A DNA stretch of 64,000 bases from Bog-756 sp963718405. Its GTDB lineage: Bacteria > Actinomycetota > Acidimicrobiia > Acidimicrobiales > RAAP-2. A program made the position numbers and the translations under genes. Positions 1-8,388 of the stretch are shown piece by piece (position 1 is the stretch's first letter; the number at the start of each line of letters is the position of its first letter). Location: assembly GCA_963718405.1 (NCBI GenBank), contig CAVQYZ010000002.1:682001-746000 (forward strand), written 5' to 3'. Below the pieces are notes generated by a model that searched no databases, was not told where the DNA came from, and saw only the letters and a list, made by a program, of their open reading frames with translations.

Positions 1-272
1 CCGCTCGCAGCCGCCTTTCGCTGGGCGATCTCGATTGCCCTCGGAGACACATCGATGCCGATGGATGTGGCGCCGTGGCGAGCTGCGAGGATCGTGTGCT
101 CGCCAGTGCCGCAGCCCGCGTCGAGGAGGGCGCCAGTGAGCGCACCAGCGCCGGCAAGGTGGACAAAAGCAGGCTGTGGGCGGCCTATGTCCCAGGGAGG
201 CGACGTGTCGGTGTACGAACTGTCCCAGTCGTGGGATGGGTCGGTTGCAGTCACATCAGCATTATCCACCAT
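1..272 (-). CDS. class I SAM-dependent methyltransferase, N-terminal part (runs off the left edge)
   Basis: Ninety N-terminal residues are present; the rest lies outside the window. The translated minus strand gives SPPWDIGRPQPAFVHL followed by LLDAGCGTGEHT (about residues 49-60), the glycine-rich motif I that binds S-adenosylmethionine, and then GIDVSPRAIEIAQRKA, the acidic post-I region. This arrangement, with the PPWDIGRPQ lead-in, is typical of small soluble class I methyltransferases. The ATG at 272 is the first in-frame start and has only a weak ribosome site. The substrate cannot be told from this fragment. It lies downstream of and on the same strand as the membrane protein at 345-1709, separated by about 70 bases. 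Confidence 0.8.
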   Translation of the reverse strand, partial: MVDNADVTATDPSHDWDSSYTDTSPPWDIGRPQPAFVHLAGAGALTGALLDAGCGTGEHTILAARHGATSIGIDVSPRAIEIAQRKAAAS

Positions 273-344
273 CGGGTTGCCCTTGGGCGCACGCTTCCGG
301 AGATCTGGGGCAGGCTGCTAAGTGCAGTGGTGGGCACATAAAGG

Positions 345-1709
345 TTAGGCGGGCGTGGCGGACATGGAGTAGACACCGCCCTGGTTCGCAAAGAGGTAGC
401 TGAGTCCATCGGGGTCCTCAACGACACAGTTGTCCTCTTCATCGGAGTAACTCAACGACTTGTACGAGCCCGGTTGGAGTAGGTGTGTCCATTCGCTTCG
501 GTCAGGTGGCTGACTGATCGGAAACCCAGCGGTGGCGGCAAACGCCTCCTTCAGATTGATAGCGAAGCACTCGATAGCAGCCACTGCGGTTCCATTGTTG
601 ACAAAGGCAAAAACGGGGCTCACCTCGTCAATTCGGTGTCTCACTTGCTCTCTAACACGTGAAGCGCGCCGAAATTCATAAAGACTCGATGTCGACTCGA
701 CAAATTGGTCGATGATGGGAGTCTGCCCGTAGTTCTTTGGTAAGCCGTTCCCGACCTTGCCAGTTGTGTCCAGCTTCTGGAAGAAGCTGGCGTATGCCTG
801 TGGATCCTGATCGATCGGATTCGGTTCCGTAGGGGGTGTCTTTAGGGCGTAGGGATCGTGTCCATCAATGCCAGTTCCACCGGTGTTTCCGGCAACAAAT
901 GCGATGATCCACGGAGTCGCAGCTCCTGCCTTGGTGAAGACGACCCACCAAGTCTGTCCTTGCTCGTCGTATCCCGAGCTATGAAGTCCGGCAAGGAAGG
1001 AAAGTGGGTAGCTCGTCGCCGGAGGAACTGTGATGGTGGATGACGCGTAGGTCATCTCTGGCAGGCAACCGCAATCGAGAAGCCCGACTGAGACCTCAAA
1101 GGCCAATGGCGTGGTGTATTGGGTGACCGCGGTCCGGTCGTTCGCGATCATGGCCTGCATATAGCCGGTCCAGGTCGTGGTCAAGACCTCGTTGGTTACC
1201 GCTTCATTCACCGGGTCTCCAGGCGGACCAATCACGGTCGCCGGTGCCGGACCTGACGGGGAGGAGGTCCCCGTTGACGACGTCGAACTGGTCGTCGGTG
1301 GCACAGTCGAAGAGTTAGCCGACGGACTCGAGATTGTTGAAGGAGAAGTAGCCGCCCTCGATGTCGGTGGAGCAGTCGTTTTGGCGCTTGTTTCGGCGGA
1401 GTTCCTCGTCGCGAACGAGATCGCGGTGGCAGAGCCAGCCCCAATAGCAATTAGGAGCAACGCACACACGAGCAACACCAGTGGGTCGGTGAGCCTCCGG
1501 TGATGATGACTGTGCTCTTCTTCGGCAGTGGCGAGTTCCGGGATGACGCGAGCCTCGGAGAAGGTTCGGGGTGGTCGGGGGGGACCGCCTTCGTCTGAAC
1601 ACGGGTTATCCGGTTCCGGAGCATCCGCTTTGGGTGGGGGCTGATCCGGCGGGTACCACTTGCCGTCGCTCGCCCGCCACCATCCGATGCCTTGGGAGAA
1701 GTCGCTCAT
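345..1709 (-). CDS. membrane-anchored protein with DUF2510-like N-terminus, function unknown
   Basis: The 454-residue protein starts with GWWRASDGKWYPP (residues 9-21), resembling the short actinobacterial DUF2510 motif. A single transmembrane segment follows at about 76-98, then a Ser/Thr/Pro-rich linker (about 105-165) and a soluble C-terminal domain to the end. The layout suggests a short cytoplasmic N-terminus and an extracellular domain. Two close cysteines (LLDCGC) and another pair late in the chain could form disulfides. GGGGAG lies upstream of the ATG. I do not recognise the C-terminal domain. Codons look less G+C-biased than in genes further right. It is transcribed away from the pentapeptide-repeat gene. 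Confidence 0.75.
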   Translation of the reverse strand: MSDFSQGIGWWRASDGKWYPPDQPPPKADAPEPDNPCSDEGGPPRPPRTFSEARVIPELATAEEEHSHHHRRLTDPLVLLVCALLLIAIGAGSATAISFATRNSAETSAKTTAPPTSRAATSPSTISSPSANSSTVPPTTSSTSSTGTSSPSGPAPATVIGPPGDPVNEAVTNEVLTTTWTGYMQAMIANDRTAVTQYTTPLAFEVSVGLLDCGCLPEMTYASSTITVPPATSYPLSFLAGLHSSGYDEQGQTWWVVFTKAGAATPWIIAFVAGNTGGTGIDGHDPYALKTPPTEPNPIDQDPQAYASFFQKLDTTGKVGNGLPKNYGQTPIIDQFVESTSSLYEFRRASRVREQVRHRIDEVSPVFAFVNNGTAVAAIECFAINLKEAFAATAGFPISQPPDRSEWTHLLQPGSYKSLSYSDEEDNCVVEDPDGLSYLFANQGGVYSMSATPA

Positions 1710-1788
1710 GATGGGGCTTCTCCCCGGCTATGGCACTCCATGCAGGGAGCATCGACCCGGAGATCCCGGATCTGGAGTCCCTTGTCGC

Positions 1789-1950
1789 ATGGATTCCTCA
1801 AATTCCCAGTTGAGCACTCTCTCGGGAACACCGACAACGAATATCTCTCCCGCTCCCCATCAGACAGTCACGATCTCCCTGTCGGACCAGGAATCGGTTG
1901 ACGACGTCGTTACGACTATTGCCAGGACTCTGGATCTGCGCATTAGCTAG
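1789..1950 (+). CDS. possible small ORF, 53 aa
   Basis: An ATG at 1789 preceded by GGAG opens a 53-codon frame ending DDVVTTIARTLDLRIS. Its C-terminal half has a plausible amphipathic composition, but there is no recognised domain. It sits in the divergent region between the membrane protein gene (minus) and the pentapeptide gene (plus). It could easily be chance. Confidence 0.2.
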   Translation: MDSSNSQLSTLSGTPTTNISPAPHQTVTISLSDQESVDDVVTTIARTLDLRIS

Positions 1951-2291
1951 GGCCCCCGAGCGTCGGTCGCGGATGTGGGCAGATCATCCCCCTCGACTCG
2001 CAATCCAGAGAGGATGAAGAAGCCACCGACATCTCCGGCACTGAGAAGGCGATCTCGGTCAAGGGCCAAAGCCTGTCGGGACTTGCGAGCGGAATGGCAG
2101 ATTTATCGACACGCCCACATGCGCCTGACTATCGACATGGCCCACTGACAATGCTCTCAACCGTCACCATTCGGCTGAAGAGGTCCATGAGACATCGCAC
2201 CTCGGGCAGGCCTAATCGTGGATTTTCGGCTGATGCCTGTGGGATACTTGTGCTTGGTTGGGAAGAAGGTCCCAGCCGGGAGGGGCACTCC
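1951..2291. other. intergenic region upstream of the pentapeptide-repeat gene
   Basis: No convincing gene. It should hold the promoter for the secreted protein starting at 2292, which has a strong GGGAGGGG ribosome site just upstream of its GTG. The frame stays open upstream to 2094, but that translated extension has no signal-peptide or domain character, so I treat it as non-coding. Confidence 0.4.
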
Positions 2292-4214
2292 GTGAAGAAT
2301 CCTAGAGGCGTTGTTCTAATGGTTGTCGGGGTTCTTACGCTCACGTTGCTCTCCCTGGGCGGTGGGGCCGTTGGAGCGTCGACGCCAAGCCCCACAAGGC
2401 CCGGAGCGCCCAAATCATTCACGGTGGTACCGGTTAACGGGGCCATTTACACCAGATGGTCGAGCCCGGCCTCCGATGGGGGTTCTGCCATCACCGGTTA
2501 CATCGTGACCGTCACGCCCGGACCGGTGATCTGCAAGTCGGCTCTAGCCACGCAGTGTCTGGTATCAGGACTCACCAACGGCGCCAAGTACACCGTCGAG
2601 GTACAGGCAGAAAACAAAGTCGGCGTTGGCGGGGTTCAATCGATGAGCAAGATCACGCCGACCACTGCTCAGAACTGTGCCTATGGTGGAAGCTTTGCGA
2701 ATCTGCAAGGTTGTGATCTGGCCGGCGTCAATCTGACCGGCAGAGATTTGCTTGACGCCGATCTGAATGGGACCGACTTGGTAGGCGCTCAGATGTCTGG
2801 CGCCAGACTCACCGGCGCGCAGCTTGGCGGCGCCGATCTGTTAGAGGCCAACCTTGTCAGTGTTTGTTCCGGCTCCATCACGGGCGTTCCGAGCGCGCTT
2901 CCTTCGCAATGGAGTCTGGTTGGCGGCTATCTCGTCGGACCCTACGCCAACTTGAAAGGTGCCGATCTGGCCGGTGCCGACCTGGCCGACTCGGTATTGA
3001 GCTCGTCGGCTTTGAATGATGCGAACCTGACCAATGCGGTCCTGTCCAATGTGACATCGGGGAACATCACCGGCACACCGAGAGCCCTGCCCGCCAACTG
3101 GAGTTTGGTTGATGGCTATCTGATCGGGGCGGCCGCAAACCTGGCCGGGGCCGACCTGATGGATGCCGATCTCGCCGGCGTGACCTTGACCGACGCCAAC
3201 CTCGTTGGTGCCACGGTGACCGGAGCCACGGTGACGGGCGCCAACCTGGGAGGAGCAGACCTGGCCGAACTGACCTCGGGCTATGTCACCGGTATTCCGG
3301 ACGCCTTTCCGGTCAACTGGAGCCTTGAAGACGGGTACATAATCGGTCCCTACGCCACGCTGGTGGATGCCGATTTGAGTCGTGCGAATCTCACCGGTGT
3401 CGATCTGGACTCTGCCAACTTGACGGGGGCGAATCTGACCGATGCCGGCTTGGATGGTGCCAGCTTGTCCTCTGCCATATTGACCGGAGCGGACCTGTCG
3501 GGCGTGTCTTCGGGTGCCATTACCGGAACTCCTTGGGCCCTGCCGGCCCACTGGATGGTTGTCGACGGATATCTGGTTGGTCCTTCTGCGGACTTGGCCA
3601 ACGCGGACCTAAACGGTGCCGACTTGGCCAATGCCGATCTGGACGGCGCCGACCTGGACAGCGCAAGCCTGACCGCCGCCGATCTGACCGGAGTCACCTG
3701 GGTGGACACGACCTGCCCGGACGGCACCAATAGTGAAAATGACGACAATACGTGCATCGATAATCTATGGACAGCAGATGGGATTGCGCAAAGAGACTTG
3801 AATACTGCTCTAACCAACGCCAAATCCCTTTACCAAAACAATAACCAGTCGTTCCCGATGTCGGTCCCCATGGTTGCCATCTTGGCGACCCAAGAGCCCG
3901 CGCTCATCTTTACGACAGACCCGTCGGTCAGCTCGAACATGATCAGCGTGACCACCTCAAGCGACGGGAACGCCGTAATTTTGTCGGCGCAGGCCAGCAC
4001 CGGCAACTGCTGGTACATCGTTGACAACGAAGTGGGTCCTGAGACAACAAGCCCTCCGTGGTCCGCTCCGGGGGCTGCCTTCGTGGCCGTTGGTACGAAC
4101 TACGGTGAGGTTGAGAACACCGGAGTCGCCCCCACATGCCAAGCATCGTCCGCGCCCGCAGGCGCCAATAGCGCAACTCAGGCGTTTCAGACTTCCCGAT
4201 TTCCTGATCTCTGA
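2292..4214 (+). CDS. secreted fibronectin III / pentapeptide-repeat protein with pilin-like C-terminal domain
   Basis: I start at GTG 2292, after GGGAGGGG, giving 640 residues with a signal peptide (hydrophobic core VVLMVVGVLTLTLLSLGGG, about residues 8-27). A fibronectin type III-like domain (about 36-120) has the usual W..P...GG..ITGY.V core. Pentapeptide A(D/N)LxG repeats fill about 130-475. They are interrupted four times by a longer module containing ITGxPxALPxxW and then DGYLIGP, which itself repeats. The last 150 residues resemble the globular part of actinobacterial type IV pilin-like proteins: AQRDLNTALTNAKSLY, then GNCWYIVDNE. Pentapeptide repeats form a right-handed beta-helix, so this is probably a long exported stalk or surface protein. 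The pilin assignment is by pattern only. Confidence 0.85.
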   Translation: MKNPRGVVLMVVGVLTLTLLSLGGGAVGASTPSPTRPGAPKSFTVVPVNGAIYTRWSSPASDGGSAITGYIVTVTPGPVICKSALATQCLVSGLTNGAKYTVEVQAENKVGVGGVQSMSKITPTTAQNCAYGGSFANLQGCDLAGVNLTGRDLLDADLNGTDLVGAQMSGARLTGAQLGGADLLEANLVSVCSGSITGVPSALPSQWSLVGGYLVGPYANLKGADLAGADLADSVLSSSALNDANLTNAVLSNVTSGNITGTPRALPANWSLVDGYLIGAAANLAGADLMDADLAGVTLTDANLVGATVTGATVTGANLGGADLAELTSGYVTGIPDAFPVNWSLEDGYIIGPYATLVDADLSRANLTGVDLDSANLTGANLTDAGLDGASLSSAILTGADLSGVSSGAITGTPWALPAHWMVVDGYLVGPSADLANADLNGADLANADLDGADLDSASLTAADLTGVTWVDTTCPDGTNSENDDNTCIDNLWTADGIAQRDLNTALTNAKSLYQNNNQSFPMSVPMVAILATQEPALIFTTDPSVSSNMISVTTSSDGNAVILSAQASTGNCWYIVDNEVGPETTSPPWSAPGAAFVAVGTNYGEVENTGVAPTCQASSAPAGANSATQAFQTSRFPDL

Positions 4215-4497
4215 TCTCCGACTGGCTGGCGCAGGCGACCACCCGATGGCGGGCGTTCAGAATGGGCGGCGATCAGCTCCCTGAACGGTCAGGTGCCTCC
4301 TGACCCCTTGCGCCGAACACGTAGCAGTCCGGTCTACGGCGGGGCATCACCCGGCGGGCTCCATGGAAACCGGATGGCATGGTCCGGGGGGTGGTTCGGT
4401 CACCAACTCCACCAGCAACAACAGGTCGTCATGGTCACACACCACAGGGCGGCCCGGTCGGCCCGCATCGGAACGTCCATCCGTCCCGTTCATCCAC

Positions 4498-4503
4498 TAG
4501 ATT
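4498..4503 (+). promoter_or_regulatory. putative -10 element TAGATT for the GH1-like gene
   Basis: TAGATT lies nine bases before the ATG at 4513 and there is no Shine-Dalgarno sequence, which fits a leaderless or nearly leaderless transcript. No clear -35 was seen. Inferred from position and consensus only. Confidence 0.35.
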
Positions 4504-4512
4504 TGCAGCGTT

Positions 4513-5700
4513 ATGTCGGGCGCAGCTGTTGTCGAAGACGAGTTTCCCGACTTTGCCTGGGCCGTGGGTGAAGAGGGATCCGATCCTCTGGTGCTGAGCG
4601 ATGGTGTGCCATATCGCCAAGACCAATTCCGGCAGAGTGGCCATTTCTCCCATGTTGATGACGATCTGCGCTCGGTTGCTGCGCTCGGCGTGAAGATTGT
4701 TCGATATGGCGCACCATGGCGTCTGAGTGAGCCGGAACCAGGCCACTATGACTGGGGGCTTTGGGATCGAGCCTTGGCCCACTGCGCTGAGCACGGTCTG
4801 GAGCCGATCGTCGACCTGTTGCACTTTGGGCTCCCGGACCATTTCGACGGCTTTGCCGACCGTCGATGGGTGGATGCGTTCTGTCGATACGTCGACGCAT
4901 TCCTTGACCGTTATCAAGGACCACGATGGTTCACGCCCATCAATGAGCCGGGCGTCACCGCAGAGAACTCCGGCTGTCTGGGACTGTGGAATGACCGACT
5001 GGCATCCGGGCCTGATCACGCCAGGATCCTGGCCAATATTGTGTTGGCCAATTTGGAGGCGCTGGCCCGCATCCGGGACGATCGCCACGGATGGTGGATC
5101 GGGTCCGAAGGATTCCCCGTTCCGGTGGCCGTCAAGCCCCAGGCCGAGGCTGATGTGCAGGCCTTGCGGGCCTGGACCTGGCTGGTGTGGGACCTGCATT
5201 TCGGACGAGACCCGCTTCCGTCGTCGGCCCGTTACCTTGATCCCGTCGATACTGCACTGCTCGAGCGCATCCATTCCCTGGCGGTGACCGATCTGGTCAT
5301 TGCCGGACTCGACTTCTACCCCACCTCGGTCTTTGCCGTCGGGGGCCCAGCGCCAGGGTGGTCGATCCAGGAGCGAGTTGGCTTTGCCGTTGCTGAATTT
5401 CGGAAGTGGCACGACCGATATCACGTGCCCTTCTGGGTGGCCGAGACCTCCAATTTGTCCCTTCCCGTCCGCGATCAGATTCCATGGCTGCTTTCGCTCA
5501 CGGACGGACTGCGGGGGCTGCGCCACGACGGCCTGCCCGTTCGCGGACTCTGCTGGTACAGCCGGGGAGACCAGTTCGACTGGCAGACCGAACTGGTGAA
5601 TCCGAAAGGAGCGGTGACCGAGGTCGGGCTCTTTGACGTTCACCGCCGGCCCAGGCCGGTTGCTTCGGCCTTGGCAGAACTTTCCTCACAAAGGCTCTGA
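4513..5700 (+). CDS. family 1 glycoside hydrolase-like protein
   Basis: A 395-residue protein resembling GH1 beta-glycosidases. FTPINEPG places the general acid/base Glu at residue 145 and WVAETSNL places a candidate nucleophile Glu at 311. The barrel core follows the family order (YGAPWRLSEPEPG, LHFGLPDHF). It is shorter than usual GH1 enzymes (about 440-480) and has no signal peptide, so it is probably cytoplasmic. Retaining hydrolysis of a beta-glycoside is the family reaction; the substrate is not evident. It is followed on the same strand, after 165 bases, by a GH36-like lipoprotein, which suggests uptake and breakdown of a common oligosaccharide or glycoside. Confidence 0.8.
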   Translation: MSGAAVVEDEFPDFAWAVGEEGSDPLVLSDGVPYRQDQFRQSGHFSHVDDDLRSVAALGVKIVRYGAPWRLSEPEPGHYDWGLWDRALAHCAEHGLEPIVDLLHFGLPDHFDGFADRRWVDAFCRYVDAFLDRYQGPRWFTPINEPGVTAENSGCLGLWNDRLASGPDHARILANIVLANLEALARIRDDRHGWWIGSEGFPVPVAVKPQAEADVQALRAWTWLVWDLHFGRDPLPSSARYLDPVDTALLERIHSLAVTDLVIAGLDFYPTSVFAVGGPAPGWSIQERVGFAVAEFRKWHDRYHVPFWVAETSNLSLPVRDQIPWLLSLTDGLRGLRHDGLPVRGLCWYSRGDQFDWQTELVNPKGAVTEVGLFDVHRRPRPVASALAELSSQRL

Positions 5701-5865
5701 CTTCTTCGCCGACCATGTGGCTCGGCGCAGGGGCTGCCCACCAAAGTAGGATCGAAGGTGGGGGGCCAGCCTCCATATGGGCCCGCGCCAACCGGATCGC
5801 TGCGGTGGCCGAGCGCTTCAGTGATATCGGGAGGGGCCAGACCAGCGTAAGGGAGCGTTGCCACG

Positions 5866-8025
5866 GTGGACAGGAGACTCTTCCTCAAGCTGCTTGGAGT
5901 AGGCACGGGGTCGGTGGCCCTGACCGCCTGCGGGACCAGCTCGCAGACCTCGACTGGCGGTCAAGCTGTCAGCGCCACGGCCGACGCCGCAGTCTCGGAG
6001 TTCATCGCCAGCCCTCCGTTCTCGTTCAACTATGGCGGGCAGTCGTCGGCGAGCCTGCTGCGGCAGTGGCGGGTGACGAGGCATCAACTCAGTGCCGTGC
6101 CAGGGCGCGCCGAAGAAGAGGTCACCTGGCGAGCGCCGTCCGACGAGCTTCAGGTGCAGGCTGCAGTCGTGGTCTACGAAGCATTCGGTGCCATCGAATG
6201 GACAGTGTCCTTCACCAACCCTTCATCGGATACCTCGCAGCGGCTCAGCGCGGTGCTGGCTGCCGACACCATTGTCAACGGCTCACCCACAGTGCCGTAC
6301 GACCTTCATCATTTCAATGGCAGCGCCCAGCGAGCCGACGACTACGCACCCAAGCTCTCGCCGCTGGAGCCGGGGAAGAAGCAACTTCTTTTCCCGATGG
6401 GTGGTCGGCCTTCGAACGGCACCTGGCCCTATTTCAATATTTCCTGGGGCGACCGAGGGGTCATGGCCGCTGTCGGGTGGCCCGGGCAATGGACTGCTCA
6501 ACTGCTGGTCGATGCCGAGGAAGGTCTGGGCCTCAAAGCCGCCATGACCTCTGCTGACCCCCTGGTCAACGGTTACGGGGACATCGCCGATGCCATGCTG
6601 TTGGACACGGCCTTGGAGCCAGGCGAGAGCGTGCGCACCCCCCTCATCGTCCTCATGCCGTGGAGCGCCGACAACTGGCTCCTTGCTCAGAACAAATGGC
6701 GGCAATGGATGTCCGACTACAACTTGCCGCGCTTCGGGGGCAGCCTCCCTACTCCCATTGTCCCCACCACCGGCGGCCTGAGCCTTTTCCCTGACCAGTC
6801 ACAAGAGCTATCGGCCATAGAAACCTACGCACAGCGGGGGACCACCACGGACCACGGTGGCTTCTACACCCATTGGTGGGTAGATGCCGGGTGGTATGCC
6901 ATCCCGAGCGGGTTACCCGACGGGTGGTCCCAGCAATGGGGCAATGGTGTGGGTAATTGGTTTCCAGACCCGAAGCGCTTCCCGGACGGGCTGAGGCCGA
7001 CGTTTCAACTGGCTCTGGACCATGACATGAAGTCATTGTTATGGAGCGAACCGGAGCGGGTGGGGATCGGCACAGAACTGTTCGACAAACACCGGGATTG
7101 GCTCATTGCACCGCCGGACCCCGCTTCTGACTTCAGCTTCCTCCTCGACTTCGGCAACGCCGACGCCTGGGCCTGGATCGTGGAGCGCTTCGACAACATA
7201 ATTACCAATCAGTCCGCTCGGGGCCAGGACTTGGATGTGTTCCGCCAGGACTTCAACATGGATCCACTCGACTACTGGAACGAAGCCGACGTGCCGGGCC
7301 GCACCGGAATGACCCAGGAGAAGCACGTAACCGGCCATCTCGCCTTTTGGGACGAGTTGCGCAAGCGTCATCCCCACATCTGGATCGACAGCTGCGCTTC
7401 GGGTGGGCGTCGCAACGACCTCGAGACGATGCGCCGATCGGTCCCTCTGTTGCGGAGCGACTACCAATTCGAGCCAACCGGCAATCAGTGCCAGACCTAC
7501 GGCATCTCTCTCTGGCTCCCTTATTACGGGACAGGAGTGGGACCCCAATCCACCCATGACGGCGCCTGGGGTTCGGGACAGTACGTGGTGCGTAGCTCCC
7601 TGGCACCGAGCTATGCGTCGAGCGTTGACGCCGGCACGGCGAGCGAGGAGGACTGGGCTCTCCTCCGCACGATGAATGAGGAGTTCGTGCGCATACAGGA
7701 CGATCTCCTGTACAGCGATTTCTATCCGCTGACGCCGTACAGCCTGGAGGATGATGTCTGGATGGCGTTTCAGTTCGACCGTCCCATGGCCGGGAGCGGA
7801 GTAGTTCTTGCGTTTCGACGGCCCCACGCCCTGACGGCGACGGTTCGATTTCACCTGCAGGGATTGGATGCGAACAGTCGGTACCAGCTCGAGAACTTCG
7901 ACACGAGCAGCAAGGATGTCCTGTCCGGAAAGACCCTGATGCAGGACGGCCTTGAGTGTTCGCTTCCGGACGCACCGGGTTCGGCCATCGTGCATTACGA
8001 ACGCCAGTCCGGTGGGCCGGCGTAG
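5866..8025 (+). CDS. GH36-like alpha-galactosidase family lipoprotein with Tat signal
   Basis: The 719-residue protein begins with RRLFLKLLG, a twin-arginine signal, ending in the lipobox LTAC, so it is probably exported folded and lipid-anchored. The catalytic half matches clan GH-D: THWWVDAGWY, then FRQDFN with candidate nucleophile Asp at residue 462, then CASGGRRNDLETMRRS and RSDY with candidate acid/base Asp at 532. The N-terminal part is beta-rich, as in the supersandwich domain of GH36. GTG 5866 is chosen because it begins the Tat motif. Alpha-galactoside hydrolysis is the commonest GH36 activity, but other specificities occur. Confidence 0.82.
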   Translation: MDRRLFLKLLGVGTGSVALTACGTSSQTSTGGQAVSATADAAVSEFIASPPFSFNYGGQSSASLLRQWRVTRHQLSAVPGRAEEEVTWRAPSDELQVQAAVVVYEAFGAIEWTVSFTNPSSDTSQRLSAVLAADTIVNGSPTVPYDLHHFNGSAQRADDYAPKLSPLEPGKKQLLFPMGGRPSNGTWPYFNISWGDRGVMAAVGWPGQWTAQLLVDAEEGLGLKAAMTSADPLVNGYGDIADAMLLDTALEPGESVRTPLIVLMPWSADNWLLAQNKWRQWMSDYNLPRFGGSLPTPIVPTTGGLSLFPDQSQELSAIETYAQRGTTTDHGGFYTHWWVDAGWYAIPSGLPDGWSQQWGNGVGNWFPDPKRFPDGLRPTFQLALDHDMKSLLWSEPERVGIGTELFDKHRDWLIAPPDPASDFSFLLDFGNADAWAWIVERFDNIITNQSARGQDLDVFRQDFNMDPLDYWNEADVPGRTGMTQEKHVTGHLAFWDELRKRHPHIWIDSCASGGRRNDLETMRRSVPLLRSDYQFEPTGNQCQTYGISLWLPYYGTGVGPQSTHDGAWGSGQYVVRSSLAPSYASSVDAGTASEEDWALLRTMNEEFVRIQDDLLYSDFYPLTPYSLEDDVWMAFQFDRPMAGSGVVLAFRRPHALTATVRFHLQGLDANSRYQLENFDTSSKDVLSGKTLMQDGLECSLPDAPGSAIVHYERQSGGPA

Positions 8026-8388
8026 GCCGCAGGCACGCAACTCCCGACCGCCGTGCGGTGAGCCGGCTGGCCGTCCGCTACCTGATCAGGGAGGGTTGAC
8101 AACTCCATCTCCGAAATCCGGTGCGTGGTCCAGGGTCCTGCAGCTCAGGCTGCAGCACCGCTGAGGCGTGCCCGTAGGGTTGATAGGCCCCGGGCCTTCG
8201 AGCTGCTCCACGTAGGGAGCACGGCCGGCCATGCTCATCACGAGAGCGAGAGTCGAACCCGTTGCCACCGGACCGGTACCCGAGGCAAACGGCCCATCGT
8301 CGGCGCGGCCGTCATCGGCGATGGCGAGGTCACTATTGCATGTCCGTGTCCCTAGACTCCAAGGTGTTCCCGGGCCGGCACTGCCCCG
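8026..8388. other. intergenic region between GH36 and topoisomerase genes
   Basis: No believable gene. Near 8138-8155 CTGCAG is repeated with a six-base gap and could form a small hairpin after the GH36 gene, but there is no T-tract to support a classic terminator. Open frames here on either strand lack domain character. Confidence 0.4.

Noticed and set aside
2841..3551. Antisense frame with regular GQVG/GQI repeats over the pentapeptide gene
   Set aside because: The periodicity simply mirrors the pentapeptide repeats of the sense gene.
8138..8155. CTGCAG-N6-CTGCAG as a transcription terminator after the GH36 gene
   Set aside because: The arms are short and there is no T-tract, so support is too weak to list as a terminator.
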